Shown piece by piece: positions 27,276-37,393 of a stretch of 64,000 nt of DNA. Numbering within the stretch: position 1 is the first letter of the stretch; every line of letters begins with the position of its first letter. The stretch is from Nodularia sphaerocarpa UHCC 0038 (GTDB lineage: Bacteria > Cyanobacteriota > Cyanobacteriia > Cyanobacteriales > Nostocaceae): positions 3,786,356 to 3,850,355 of the forward strand of contig NZ_CP060140.1 of the NCBI RefSeq assembly GCF_022376295.1, written 5' to 3'. A program made the translations under genes and the position numbers. Below the pieces are notes generated by a model, which was not told the DNA's origin, ran no database searches, and saw nothing but the letters and a program-made list of their open reading frames with translations.

Positions 27276-28844
27276 CCTCTGGGGAAAAACTTGAATTAAT
27301 TGGTGTTTTTGGACAGTACCAATAACTTGGTGGGGTGTGGTTAATTCCGCCGCGTGGTTTGCAGAAATCCAAGCGTAGCTAGAAGCTGGTAATTCGGTAA
27401 TTGAGTCTACCTGTTCACCATGAATGGGAGTATAGAAATTCAGTAACACCGCAGTTTTTCCTTCTGTCTGTAAAAAATAGATGGGGTGATGCTGCACAAT
27501 TGAGGCGATCGCAGGCTGTTGCAAAAAAACCCTCACATCCGGGTTATAGTCACTTAATAAGCCTAAATTACCAGCCACAGCCAAACCTAGCCAACAAGGA
27601 ATTAACCAACCAGCCCACCAGTAACCAGCAGTGAGAAACTTTTGCTCAAACTTTTCTCGACCAATCCACACCATCGGCAAAATTAACCAACCACACCCCA
27701 TAATTAAGCCCAGGATGGCGTACTTGCGAACCTCAACACCATCCACCCCAATCAAAATAACTATCCCTGCTAGCACCAATAAAATACCCAATCCACCAAA
27801 GGCATAACTGAGATTACGAGGAAGTTTCTTGATTTCCCCCTCTCCCCATTTCCCCAACCAACTTAAACCCACAGCCGCAAGCATTGCTATAAAGGGGTAA
27901 AGACAAAGACTATAGTGAGACAGACGAGTGGAGAAAAAACTCAGTTCAGCAAACAGCGTCACTGGGAAACCAACTAATATTAATTGGTAGCGAGGAATCG
28001 GACGACGCAGCAGCAAAACTAAGCCTAAAAGACTCAAAAAGAACCAAGGAAAAGCTTTGAGCGGCACATTCCACAAATAGAATATCATGCCATTTCCACC
28101 ACGCTCATTCGAGCCTAACTGAAAAACAAACCTGAATAATTCTTCATAACTATCATTTCCATAGCGCATCCAATTCAGCCATAGCCAAACTGAGGTAGGA
28201 ATTAAACCCACTACAAAACCTAAATATAAACAAGGGTTGGTAAGATGGCGATGACGGCGATGTTCCCCAATTAAATAAGGTAATAAAGCCACAATAGGCA
28301 AAAAAATCATAAAGCTTCTGACTAAGAAGCCCAAACCGAAACTTAAGCCAGCGATGAAAGTCCAGAAATAGCTATATTTAGGATGTAATTCAGCTTTGAG
28401 AACAGACAAAATCCCTAACAATACCAAAAATATCATGGGGACATCTGGTGTACCTAATCGGCAATATTGCAGCCAGAGAAATTGTACAGTTAAAATTAAA
28501 CCTGCTAGCCAAGCTAATTTTTGATTGAGCAGAATTTTGCCGATTTCATATATGAGGAATATGCTCAAAATCCCTAGAATCATGCTAGGTAGTCGCACAC
28601 TAGCTTCACTGATCCCAAATAGCTGATAGGAAATGGCAATTATCCAATAAGGTCCAGGAGTTTTATGATGAACAGTACCCCAAGGCGCTATCCAATCACC
28701 AGATTCAAACATGACACGCGATCGCCTGGCGTAAAGCCCCTCATCATGCGCCATCAGGCTATTCTCCCCAGAACTGAATAGCAATAAGGGGAGTATCCAC
28801 AGCAGTAAACTTATATAAGGAAATAAACGAAATCTATAAAACAT
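27261..28844 (-). CDS. glycosyltransferase family 39/ArnT-like membrane protein
   Basis: 527 residues from the ATG at 28844 (MFYRFRLFPYISLL); an ATG at 28916 would add 24 residues. Near the N-terminus MAHDEGLYARRSRVM has the DE motif of GT-C enzymes of the ArnT/PMT type, and HHKTPGPYWIIA follows. About ten hydrophobic segments follow; the C-terminus is a soluble tail of about 90 residues. It probably moves a sugar from a polyprenyl phosphate donor on the outer face of the membrane. The C-terminal residues come from the heptamer array. Confidence 0.85.
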   Translation of the reverse strand: MFYRFRLFPYISLLLWILPLLLFSSGENSLMAHDEGLYARRSRVMFESGDWIAPWGTVHHKTPGPYWIIAISYQLFGISEASVRLPSMILGILSIFLIYEIGKILLNQKLAWLAGLILTVQFLWLQYCRLGTPDVPMIFLVLLGILSVLKAELHPKYSYFWTFIAGLSFGLGFLVRSFMIFLPIVALLPYLIGEHRRHRHLTNPCLYLGFVVGLIPTSVWLWLNWMRYGNDSYEELFRFVFQLGSNERGGNGMIFYLWNVPLKAFPWFFLSLLGLVLLLRRPIPRYQLILVGFPVTLFAELSFFSTRLSHYSLCLYPFIAMLAAVGLSWLGKWGEGEIKKLPRNLSYAFGGLGILLVLAGIVILIGVDGVEVRKYAILGLIMGCGWLILPMVWIGREKFEQKFLTAGYWWAGWLIPCWLGLAVAGNLGLLSDYNPDVRVFLQQPAIASIVQHHPIYFLQTEGKTAVLLNFYTPIHGEQVDSITELPASSYAWISANHAAELTTPHQVIGTVQKHQLIQVFPQRDNDQ

Positions 28845-29125
28845 GGAATTAATATTGACCAATAGTTGATTAATGGTACAAGCCTGTATTACTGCAAGGC
28901 GGAAGTCAAAAGTCAAAAATCTTATCCTTTAGGCTTTTCATTGATTTTGAATGCTCTGTTTATTTACGCCGACTTGTACTAGATTTATCTGTGGAATCAA
29001 TCCAAAATCTAAAATCTCAAATTGTTTGACCGTCTCCTAATTTCTAGCCCGGAGATTTATTAAAATACAAGATATTACCTAAAAATCCGCCAATTGGGCA
29101 AAAACTTTGCCTATATAAACCTTAT

Positions 29126-29779
29126 ATGATGCTCAAACCCGACCAACGCCAGAAATTAGACGATACAGACGACAAGCTATTTTACGACTATCCCCGCTTC
29201 GTCACCCATGTGGATGAAGGATTTATTCAACAACTCACAGATTTATATAGCGATCGCCTCCAACCCAATACACGTATCCTAGATATGATGAGCAGTTGGG
29301 TGTCACATCTTCCAGCAGAGATGGAATTTGCTCATATTGAGGGACATGGACTCAACGCCGAGGAATTAGCCCGAAATCGCCGTTTCAATCATTACTTTGT
29401 CCAGAATCTCAATCAGAGTCCTCAACTACCCCTACCAGACCAAAGTTTTGATGCAGTTCTCAATTGCGTTTCTGTACAGTATGTGCAGTATCCAGAAGCC
29501 ATATTTGCCGAAATCCATCGTATCCTTAAACCTGGTGGTGTCGCAATTATCAGCTTTTCTAACCGAATGTTTTTCCAAAAAGCGATTCAAGCTTGGCGAG
29601 ACGCTTCCGAAACTACTAGGGTGGAATTAGTCAAACAGTACTTCACCTCAGTACCAGGATTTACAGTTCCAGAGGTAATTGTGAATAAATCCACAGCGCC
29701 GAATTTTTTACAATGGTTAGGTGCTGGCGGAGGAGACCCATTCTATGCTGTAATAGCACACCGCACTCCTCAAAGTTGA
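29126..29779 (+). CDS. class I SAM-dependent methyltransferase
   Basis: 217 residues. The fold is recognised from NTRILDMMSSWVSHLP (motif I position, without the usual GxGxG), LPDQSFDAVLNCVSVQYV (motif II/IV) and EIHRILKPGGVAIISFSNRMF (motif III to post-III). The glycine-poor motif I is notable and occurs in some cyanobacterial relatives. Substrate unknown. A lipoprotein gene starts 20 bp after its stop, so they are probably co-transcribed. Confidence 0.85.
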   Translation: MMLKPDQRQKLDDTDDKLFYDYPRFVTHVDEGFIQQLTDLYSDRLQPNTRILDMMSSWVSHLPAEMEFAHIEGHGLNAEELARNRRFNHYFVQNLNQSPQLPLPDQSFDAVLNCVSVQYVQYPEAIFAEIHRILKPGGVAIISFSNRMFFQKAIQAWRDASETTRVELVKQYFTSVPGFTVPEVIVNKSTAPNFLQWLGAGGGDPFYAVIAHRTPQS

Positions 29780-29799
29780 AACATCAGGAACAACCAAAA

Positions 29800-30312
29800 A
29801 TGAATTTCTCGCGCGTATCTAAAATTTTACCCGCCTTGTTATTGTCAGTGTTACTACTGACCACCGCCTGTACTCCAGAAGCACCAGGTCGTTTTGACCA
29901 AGTACAGCAAGAAAGTACCCAACAAAAAACAGGTCAAGCAGTTGTCGAAAATGCTACTCAAGGTGGAGAATTTAATAAATTCTTTCCTGCTGCTGATGAT
30001 GACTACGAGAGAGTATTTACCCAAGAGAAAAAAGGTTTTGCAGAAGCTAAATTAAAGAAAGACGGCAAAGAGTTAGCGATGTTAGCTGTATCCGATACCG
30101 CCAGCACACCGACAACAGCCGCCAGCTATTCTAATAGCACCACAAAAATTGCTGGTTATCCGGCGCGGGAAATTGGTAATACTCAAACAGCAGTATTGGT
30201 AAATAATCGTTACCAAGTAAAAGTAATATCTCGTGATCCGTCATTTACTGCAAGCGATCGCGCCGATTGGATCGAGAAATTTAATCTTGATGGTTTAGCG
30301 ACATTGAAATAA
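29800..30312 (+). CDS. putative lipoprotein, unrecognised
   Basis: 170 residues from the ATG at 29800, with AGGAACAAC upstream. The N-terminus is a lipoprotein signal: KILPALLLSVLLLTTAC, with the lipobox Cys near residue 24. The rest is soluble, starting with a glutamine-rich segment (DQVQQESTQQ) and then an alpha/beta-looking domain (FNKFFPAADDDYERVFTQEKKGF). The frame is open upstream across the methyltransferase end, but that is not a better start. Function unknown. Confidence 0.8.
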   Translation: MNFSRVSKILPALLLSVLLLTTACTPEAPGRFDQVQQESTQQKTGQAVVENATQGGEFNKFFPAADDDYERVFTQEKKGFAEAKLKKDGKELAMLAVSDTASTPTTAASYSNSTTKIAGYPAREIGNTQTAVLVNNRYQVKVISRDPSFTASDRADWIEKFNLDGLATLK

Positions 30313-30317
30313 GTTTA

Positions 30318-30567
30318 AGAGGATGTTTGAAAAGTTTTTGGCGAATATAATATGGCTGCGCCACGCGTTAGCGATACGCTACTACACAGGCAGGACGCGT
30401 AGCGGCTTCCCGTAGGGAAGTCCACCTACGTGGACTAATGAAAAAATGGGATTTTTAACCCGCGCAGGTGGTCACTGAGCTTGTCGAAGTGCGGGTTTAG
30501 TTTGTGTAGCCGCGACTTCTAGTCGCCAGTTGACACTGTAATAAATTAGACTTTTCAAACAACCTCT
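30318..30567. repeat. MITE-like element, copy with three nested 24-25 bp insertions
   Basis: The ends are AGAGGATGTTTGAAAAG and CTTTTCAAACAACCTCT (16 of 17 positions pair). Compared with the copy at 17909, three segments are extra: 30352-30376, 30393-30417 and 30467-30490, of 25, 25 and 24 bp. The third contains ACTGAGCTTGTCGAAGT, found also at 43405 and 62305 and inverted at 56175. Confidence 0.85.
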
Positions 30568-30605
30568 AACTACCCTGAGTAAAAACCCCAAATAAGGAGA
30601 TACTT

Positions 30606-31493
30606 GTGAACAAACCGATTTTTGAATTAGTGGATGAACTTCCAACCAGTAACTTGACCATTTCCATGTTGAACGCCCTGGATTTTGTCGCTCCTGGACA
30701 GTGGGAAAACACTGTAGGTTTTGTCAATACGATTAAGAAGGTAACTGGTGAAACAGACGAAGATTTAATTCAGCAAATTGGTGAAAGAGCGATTTATCTT
30801 TACAATGATCGTTCCCAAGGATACCAACGAGCGATGTGGCTTTATCAAACTGTAGATACGACAGATAAAGCCCTAGGAGCAGCAGCTTTAGCTAACAAAA
30901 TTGGTGAAACAATTCCTCTGTTAGGTTTTTTAAACAAGGTAACTCCCAAAGCCGACAAAGCCCAAACTATTGATTTGTGTCTCAAATTAGTCGTGGAATT
31001 AGTAGCCTTTTGCCAAATTAATGGCATTCCAGGAGACAGCATCGGCGATTTTGTCAGTTCTTTGGGTGAGTATAGTGGTGAGTCACTAATTCGGATGGTG
31101 GCTTTAGTTTGTGTTGATGGTTTAATACCCCTAGGGCCAGACTTCATTGATAAGGCGTTATCTGTAATTAATCAAATGAATCCCCAGGAGTTACAACAAA
31201 ACTCAACTTTCCAAGGTATCCAAGATGCAATTCCCGGTAACAATGCTGCTGGTAAATTAAACTTTATTGGCGAAAGCTTTGATTCAGTTAAAGGTTGGAT
31301 GGATGGAATAGTTACCCAAAATAATTTAACGCCACAAAAAGTAGTGGGTAATTTGCAAAGTTTTGTGCAACTTGCTGATGACAAATTAGATTATCTCGCC
31401 GCTTTCTTAGATGTCGCCACCAATTACTACGAACACACAGGTACACAAACTTTAGCCCGGCGCTTGATTGAACGCGCTGTAGCTGAAATTTAA
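30606..31493 (+). CDS. conserved-looking hypothetical protein
   Basis: 295 residues from a GTG with a strong AAGGAG site 6 bases before. The sequence is soluble and mainly helical (LIQQIGERAIYLYNDRSQGYQRAMWLYQ; LCLKLVVELVAFCQ). A hydrophobic stretch, MVALVCVDGLIPLGPDFIDKAL, may be buried or peripheral. The C-terminus (ARRLIERAVAEI) is helical. I do not recognise a family. A cluster of three repeat families lies immediately downstream. Confidence 0.75.
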   Translation: MNKPIFELVDELPTSNLTISMLNALDFVAPGQWENTVGFVNTIKKVTGETDEDLIQQIGERAIYLYNDRSQGYQRAMWLYQTVDTTDKALGAAALANKIGETIPLLGFLNKVTPKADKAQTIDLCLKLVVELVAFCQINGIPGDSIGDFVSSLGEYSGESLIRMVALVCVDGLIPLGPDFIDKALSVINQMNPQELQQNSTFQGIQDAIPGNNAAGKLNFIGESFDSVKGWMDGIVTQNNLTPQKVVGNLQSFVQLADDKLDYLAAFLDVATNYYEHTGTQTLARRLIERAVAEI

Positions 31494-31518
31494 GTTAAAG
31501 TCTCCCCTCTCCTTGCTC

Positions 31519-31563
31519 AGGCTACTCTGTACACACAAGTCTAAAAACCTTTCATTTGGGTAG
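31519..31563. repeat. 45-bp dispersed repeat (GTACACACAAGTCTAAAAAC), copy 1
   Basis: AGGCTAC, then GTACACACAAGTCTAAAAAC, then ATTTGGGTAG. The inverted counterpart is at 43473-43518, with few differences. Confidence 0.8.
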
Positions 31564-31639
31564 GGTGTGTTATGGACGCTAGTCCTAACGCACCGATTTT
31601 CGAGGATGGTGCGTTGCGCTACGCGACAACACACCCTAC
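31560..31639. repeat. 80-bp palindromic repeat (GTAGGGTGTGTT...AACACACCCTAC), copy 1
   Basis: Ends GTAGGGTGTGTT and AACACACCCTAC pair perfectly, and inner GGACGCTAGTCC and GTGCGTTGCGC blocks add structure. Copies: 43246-43325, 56284-56360, and a half copy at 49746-49777. Confidence 0.9.
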
Positions 31640-31687
31640 AAACTACAAACTAATCATAATTGTGGTTTTGCCATAGTGCATGATTAA

Positions 31688-31756
31688 CCTCACCCCGCCC
31701 TTGACTTTCCTCAAAGTCTCCCCTCTCCTTAACAAGGAGAGGGGTTGGGGGTGAGG
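31688..31756. repeat. CCTCACC...GGTGAGG palindromic repeat with CCTCTCCTT core
   Basis: An outer pair CCTCACC/GGTGAGG surrounds CCCCTCTCCTTAACAAGGAG. Related hairpins occur at 39223, 46227-46380, 55053, 57027 and 62428. Confidence 0.85.
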
Positions 31757-31888
31757 TTTTATATTTTCTCAATTAGCTACTATTTATGGATGAAGTGGCG
31801 TTAATTATTTAAAATATAAGTTTTTACTCATAAAATTTGAGATTTTGCCTATATATCTAGGGAATAATAAGCAAAAGAAAAAATATCT

Positions 31889-34800
31889 GTGAGCGCCCTT
31901 GCAATGCCAGTCTTATCTGATACCATATTCACTATTCCTGGATATCGCATTACCGAGCAAATTTATTCGAGCCAGAAAACCCTAGTTTATCGAGGTATCA
32001 GAGAAAAAGACCAAAAAAGCGTGATCATCAAACTGATGCGGAACGAATACGCTACATTCGGCGAAATTTCCCAGTTTCGTAATCAGTATACCATCGCCAA
32101 AAGCCTTGATCTTCCTGGCATAGTCAAAACTTTAAGCTTAGAAAATTACTACAACCGTGATTTTCTTGTCATGGAGGACTTTGGCGGTATATCCCTCAAA
32201 GATTGGGTAGTTGGAAAAAATCACACACCAGAAAATGGTTTAGCACTCAGAGAGTTTTTTCAGATTGCTATACAAATAGTATCTATTCTAGAGAAACTAC
32301 ATCGAGATAGCATCATCCATAAAGATATCAAACCCGCCAATATAGTAATTCACTCCAGCACTCTGGAAGTCAAACTGATAGACTTCTGTATTGCTACCCT
32401 ACTACCGCGAGAAATTCCATTCCTAATTAACCCCAATGTTATAGAAGGGACATTAGCTTATATTTCCCCGGAACAAACAGGAAGGATGAACCGAGGTATC
32501 GATTACCGCAGTGATTTTTATTCCTTGGGTGTGACATTTTTTCAACTCCTCACCGGTCAGTTACCTTTCACCACCACAGACCCGATGGAGTTAGTCTACT
32601 GTCACATCGCTAAACAGCCACCCACAGCTAGCCAAATTAACTCCAATATTCCGCCCATACTTTCTTTAATCATCAGCAAACTGATAGCAAAAAATGCTGA
32701 AGACCGTTATCAAAGTGCTTACGGACTCAAATATGATTTAGAAAAATGCCGTCAGCAGTGGGAAGAGACCGGAAATATCACCAGCTTCGAGTTAGGAGAA
32801 AAAGATATATCCGATTGTTTCCTGATTCCTGAAAAACTCTATGGTCGCCACGCAGAAGTTAAAAAATTACTTGCAGCTTTTGAGCGCGTTAGTAGTGGTA
32901 CAACAGAAATGATTTTGGTGACAGGATTCTCTGGTATTGGCAAAACATCAGTAATCAACGAGATTCACAAACCGATTTTGCGGCAACGTAGTTACTTTAT
33001 TACAGGGAAATATGACCAATTTAAACGCGACATTCCCTTATCAGGATTTATCCAAGCCTTTCGGGACTTAATCGCACAAATACTCTCAGAAACCGATGCC
33101 CAAATTCAAGAATGGAAAACTAAAATTTTGGCGGTATTGGGTACACAAGGTCAAGTAATTATTAATCTTATTCCTGAACTGGAATTAATTATTGGTAAGC
33201 AACCAGAGGTAACAGAAGTATCTGGCGCTGCTGCTGAAAATCGATTTAATTTATTATTGCGAAGATTTATCCAAGTCTTCATGACTAAGGAACATCCTTT
33301 GGTGATATTTCTCGATGACTTACAGTGGGCAGATGTCACATCATTGAAGTTAATTCAATTATTAATTGCTGGGAGCAATTCCAGAGAAAATATTGCTTTC
33401 AATACCGCCCTAGAAAATCAAACAAGTCTCTTAATGATTGGTGCTTATCGCCATAACGAAGTTACTAAGACACATCCATTACATTTAGCTCTCAAGGAAA
33501 TTAAAAAAGATGGAGCTATTATTAATAATATCAGATTAACACCTTTAATGCAAGCTGATTTAAATCAGTTGATTGCTGATAGTTTAAACTGTGGAGAAAA
33601 TCAGGCGATCGCTCTGACACAAATGGTATTTGCTAAAACTAAAGGCAATCCTTTTTTTATCCATGAATTTCTCAAAGCTTTACATAAAGAGGGATTATTT
33701 AAATTTAATTTTGAATTAGGTAATTGGCAGTATGAACTTTCAGGAATACAGGCGTTAGCACTCACAGATGATGTGGTGGAATTTATGTCAATTCAACTGA
33801 TGAAGCTACCAATACCAACTCAAGAAATTCTGAAGTTAGCAGCTTGTGTAGGGAACCAATTTGACTTAAAAACTCTGTCGATTGTCTATGAGCAATTAGC
33901 GGTAGATACAGCTTCAGACTTATGGCCAGCATTATTGCAAGGGCTTGTTTTACTGCAAGGTGACATTAGCCAGTTAGCCGCCAAAGATAGTCATAATCAA
34001 TTACCTAAATATAAATTTATCCATGACCGAGTACAACAAGCTGCTTATGCTTTAATTCCTGAATCAAAAAAACAGTCAATTCACCTAAAAATCGGGGAAC
34101 TATTGTTAAATAATACCCCAATTGCTGAAAGGGAAGACATAATTTTTGATCTGGTAAATCAATTTAATATCGCCATACCTTTAATTCACCTTCCCGCAGA
34201 ACGCCAGCAATTAGCTGAAATGAATCTAGTTGCTGGACGTAAAGCTTTAGCATCAATGGCTTATCCCTCAGCCATGAATTATTTATATACTGGTATTCAA
34301 CTACTTGCAGATGATAGCTGGGAGACACAATATCAGCTAACTTTGGCTTTGTATGAAACAGCCGCAGATGTAGCATATTTAGGTCGCAATTTTGAGGAGA
34401 TGGAACAATTAGCAGAGGTAGTACTGCAACGAGGGAAAACTCTGCTAGAGAAAGTGAAAGTTTATGAAATTAAAATTCTAGCCTATACATCCCAGAATAG
34501 ATTGTTGGAAGCGATCGCGATCGCACGGCAAGTATTAGAATATTTAGGTCTGACTTTACCAGATTCACCCAGCATAAGTCATATCCAGAAAGGTCTTGCA
34601 GAAACCACAGTCCTGCTTGCAGATAAAACCGTTGCAGATTTGCTTAACTTACCATTGATGACCGATGAAAAGCAATTGGCAATCATGCGTATCATCTCCA
34701 GTATGTCTGCTGCGACTTATATTGCAAATCCCTTATTATTCCCACTAATTATTTATTCACAAGTTAAGTTATCAATTCAATACGGAAATGCTCCTTTATC

Positions 34801-37393
34801 TGCTACTGGTTATGCAGGTTATGGCATCATTTTAAATGGCATTCAGAAAGATGCGACAGCAGCAGTTGAGTTTGGTAATTTAGCTCTGACGTTAACTGAG
34901 AAATTTAATTCCCCAGATATAAAAGCTAAAGTATTATATCCATTAGGAGCATTCGTTTTTCATGGTAAGTACCACATTCGAGAATGTTTCCCACTTTTAT
35001 TAGAGGGATATCAAACTGCATTAGAAACAGGAAACTTTGAATATGTTGGTTACTGTATAAATGATATTTGTCACCAATCATATTTTCTGGGTCAAGAATT
35101 AACAAGCTTGAAAGAACAAGTTAGAGACTACAGTCATGTACTCAAAAATATCAAGCAAGCAACCATCTTGCACTATTGCCAAATAATTTGGCAAAGTATT
35201 ATCATGTTAAGTAATCCTGATGATACCTCTAATCTCATAGGCGAGGCATATAATGAGGATAGATCATTGCTGCTGCTAATAAATGCCAATGATATCACTG
35301 GATTGCACTATTACTATTTATATAAACTCATCCCCTGCTATTTATTTGGGAACTTTGTTGAAGCCCAAGAAAATTGTAGTCAAGGAAAAAAATATTTAGC
35401 AGCAACTACTGGATTAACAACCCAGCCTGCATTTTATTTTTATGATTCTCTCACAGCTTTGGCTATATATCCCACTGTGGAAAATGACCAAGCTAATTTA
35501 CTTCAGCAGGTAGCAGATAACCAAGCACAGTTACAACACTATGCACATCATGCACCCATGAATTATCTGCATAAGTTTTATTTAGTAGAAGCAGAGAAAT
35601 ATCGGGTGAGCGGTGAATATCTGCAAGCAATGGAATTATATGATCAAGCTATTTCTAAAGCCCAAGAGCATGAGTTTATGAATGAAGAAGCTCTTGCTTA
35701 CGAACTAGCAGCTAAATTTTATCTGGAATGGGGAAAACTCAAGATTGCTCAAATTTATTTAATTGATGCTTACTATGCTTACATTCGCTGGGGAGCAACA
35801 GCTAAAGTTAATGATTTGGTAAAACGCTATCCCCAATTGCTCGCTCCTATACTCGAACAAAAAAAATTAAGTCTCCCTGAAAGTAAAAAGACTCCTGATT
35901 CTAGTGATGCATTTATATTAGGTTCTAGTTCTAAAACCAGTATTTCCGACTCTTTAGATTTGGCTGCTGTCATCAAAGCTTCTCAAGCACTTTCTGAGGA
36001 AATAGAACTGGATAAACTGCTGGCTACTATCATGCAAGTTTTAATGGAGAATGCGGGAGCTTCTAAATCAGCTTTGATTTTGCACAAAGATGAAGAATTG
36101 CACTTAATGGTTACTGCTGTAGCTTCAAGTTCAAATACTGCGGCTATCGTGACAAATTTCCCATTAATAAACCTAGAGTTGAGTGAAGATGTTCCCATTA
36201 CTTTGGTTAAATACGTTAAACGCACTCTGGAAGTCTTCGTCACCGATGATGCTAAAACTGTAACATTCCTCGCAGGCGATCGCTACATTCTCAGTCAGCA
36301 ACCTCAGAGTTTGCTATGTATGCCAATTATCCATCAAGGCAAATTATTGGGGATTATTTATCTCGAAAATCATCTTACCATAGGAGCATTTACAGGCGAT
36401 CGCATCGAAGTTCTCAAACTCCTCACCACCCAAGCCGCAATTTCCCTAGAGAATGCAATGCTTTATAGAAGTTTAGCACAAGCGAATCAGCAATTAGAAG
36501 CAAAAGTAGAGCGGAGAACCCAGCAACTCCACGAAAAAAATCAAAGTTTGCAACAAGCACTCTCAGAATTACAAAGTACCCAAGCCCAATTGATTCAAAG
36601 TGAAAAAATGTCTTCATTGGGACAAATGATCGCGGGAATTGCTCATGAAATTAATAATCCCATCAACTTTATTCATGGTAATATTTCCCATGTCAATAAC
36701 TATGTGCAAGATTTACTAGATTTAATAGCTGTCTATCAACAAGAAGATTCAAATCTAGTTCAACAGAAAGCCGCAGAGATTGACGTAGATTTTCTTGCAG
36801 AAGATTTACCGAAAATTCTCAACTCCATGAAGGCTGGGAGTTCACGTATACAGAATATTATTTTGGGCTTACGCAACTTTTCCCGCCTCGATGAAGCTCA
36901 AATGAAAGCTGTAGATATTCACGAAGGTATCGATAACACCTTAATGATTTTAGATCATCGACTCCAGGAAAAAAGTAATTTACCAGAAATTAAAGTCATA
37001 AAAAATTATGCAAAACTGCCAAAAGTTAGTTGTTTTGCTAGTCAAATGAATCAGGTATTTATGAATATATTAAATAATGCCATAGATGCTTTAGAAGATT
37101 CATTAACTCAGGGAAAAACTACAGACAATCCCATAATTAAGATTTCCACTCAAATCATAGATGGAAATATGTTGAGGATTACCATTGCTGATAATGCTTA
37201 TGGTATAATAGAAATGGTGCAGTCAAAAATATTTGATCCATTTTTTACTACTAAGCCTGTAGGAAGTGGTACAGGGTTGGGATTGTCTATTAGTTATCAG
37301 GTGATTGTGGATCAACACAAAGGCAGCTTAACCTGTAATTCTGCTCCGGGAAATGGGACAGAATTTTGTATTGATATTCCATTATCTCGTTAA
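31889..37393 (+). CDS. HstK-type Ser/Thr kinase - AAA ATPase - GAF - histidine kinase hybrid
   Basis: 1,834 residues from a GTG at 31889 (an ATG at 31904 is possible). A Ser/Thr kinase domain spans about residues 14-280: Lys48, catalytic IIHKDIKPAN (Asp146), APE-like GTLAYISPEQTG. The Mg-binding DFG reads DFC at 165-167. An ATPase domain near 310-560 has GFSGIGKTS and VIFLDDLQWAD. A long helical TPR-like region follows. A GAF domain is near 1355-1530, a coiled coil, then HisKA with His1586 in GIAHEINNP and an ATPase ending GSGTGLGLSISYQV; its G1 box reads DNAYGI, not DNGPGI. Nostoc relatives act in stress and redox signalling. Confidence 0.92.
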   Translation: MSALAMPVLSDTIFTIPGYRITEQIYSSQKTLVYRGIREKDQKSVIIKLMRNEYATFGEISQFRNQYTIAKSLDLPGIVKTLSLENYYNRDFLVMEDFGGISLKDWVVGKNHTPENGLALREFFQIAIQIVSILEKLHRDSIIHKDIKPANIVIHSSTLEVKLIDFCIATLLPREIPFLINPNVIEGTLAYISPEQTGRMNRGIDYRSDFYSLGVTFFQLLTGQLPFTTTDPMELVYCHIAKQPPTASQINSNIPPILSLIISKLIAKNAEDRYQSAYGLKYDLEKCRQQWEETGNITSFELGEKDISDCFLIPEKLYGRHAEVKKLLAAFERVSSGTTEMILVTGFSGIGKTSVINEIHKPILRQRSYFITGKYDQFKRDIPLSGFIQAFRDLIAQILSETDAQIQEWKTKILAVLGTQGQVIINLIPELELIIGKQPEVTEVSGAAAENRFNLLLRRFIQVFMTKEHPLVIFLDDLQWADVTSLKLIQLLIAGSNSRENIAFNTALENQTSLLMIGAYRHNEVTKTHPLHLALKEIKKDGAIINNIRLTPLMQADLNQLIADSLNCGENQAIALTQMVFAKTKGNPFFIHEFLKALHKEGLFKFNFELGNWQYELSGIQALALTDDVVEFMSIQLMKLPIPTQEILKLAACVGNQFDLKTLSIVYEQLAVDTASDLWPALLQGLVLLQGDISQLAAKDSHNQLPKYKFIHDRVQQAAYALIPESKKQSIHLKIGELLLNNTPIAEREDIIFDLVNQFNIAIPLIHLPAERQQLAEMNLVAGRKALASMAYPSAMNYLYTGIQLLADDSWETQYQLTLALYETAADVAYLGRNFEEMEQLAEVVLQRGKTLLEKVKVYEIKILAYTSQNRLLEAIAIARQVLEYLGLTLPDSPSISHIQKGLAETTVLLADKTVADLLNLPLMTDEKQLAIMRIISSMSAATYIANPLLFPLIIYSQVKLSIQYGNAPLSATGYAGYGIILNGIQKDATAAVEFGNLALTLTEKFNSPDIKAKVLYPLGAFVFHGKYHIRECFPLLLEGYQTALETGNFEYVGYCINDICHQSYFLGQELTSLKEQVRDYSHVLKNIKQATILHYCQIIWQSIIMLSNPDDTSNLIGEAYNEDRSLLLLINANDITGLHYYYLYKLIPCYLFGNFVEAQENCSQGKKYLAATTGLTTQPAFYFYDSLTALAIYPTVENDQANLLQQVADNQAQLQHYAHHAPMNYLHKFYLVEAEKYRVSGEYLQAMELYDQAISKAQEHEFMNEEALAYELAAKFYLEWGKLKIAQIYLIDAYYAYIRWGATAKVNDLVKRYPQLLAPILEQKKLSLPESKKTPDSSDAFILGSSSKTSISDSLDLAAVIKASQALSEEIELDKLLATIMQVLMENAGASKSALILHKDEELHLMVTAVASSSNTAAIVTNFPLINLELSEDVPITLVKYVKRTLEVFVTDDAKTVTFLAGDRYILSQQPQSLLCMPIIHQGKLLGIIYLENHLTIGAFTGDRIEVLKLLTTQAAISLENAMLYRSLAQANQQLEAKVERRTQQLHEKNQSLQQALSELQSTQAQLIQSEKMSSLGQMIAGIAHEINNPINFIHGNISHVNNYVQDLLDLIAVYQQEDSNLVQQKAAEIDVDFLAEDLPKILNSMKAGSSRIQNIILGLRNFSRLDEAQMKAVDIHEGIDNTLMILDHRLQEKSNLPEIKVIKNYAKLPKVSCFASQMNQVFMNILNNAIDALEDSLTQGKTTDNPIIKISTQIIDGNMLRITIADNAYGIIEMVQSKIFDPFFTTKPVGSGTGLGLSISYQVIVDQHKGSLTCNSAPGNGTEFCIDIPLSR

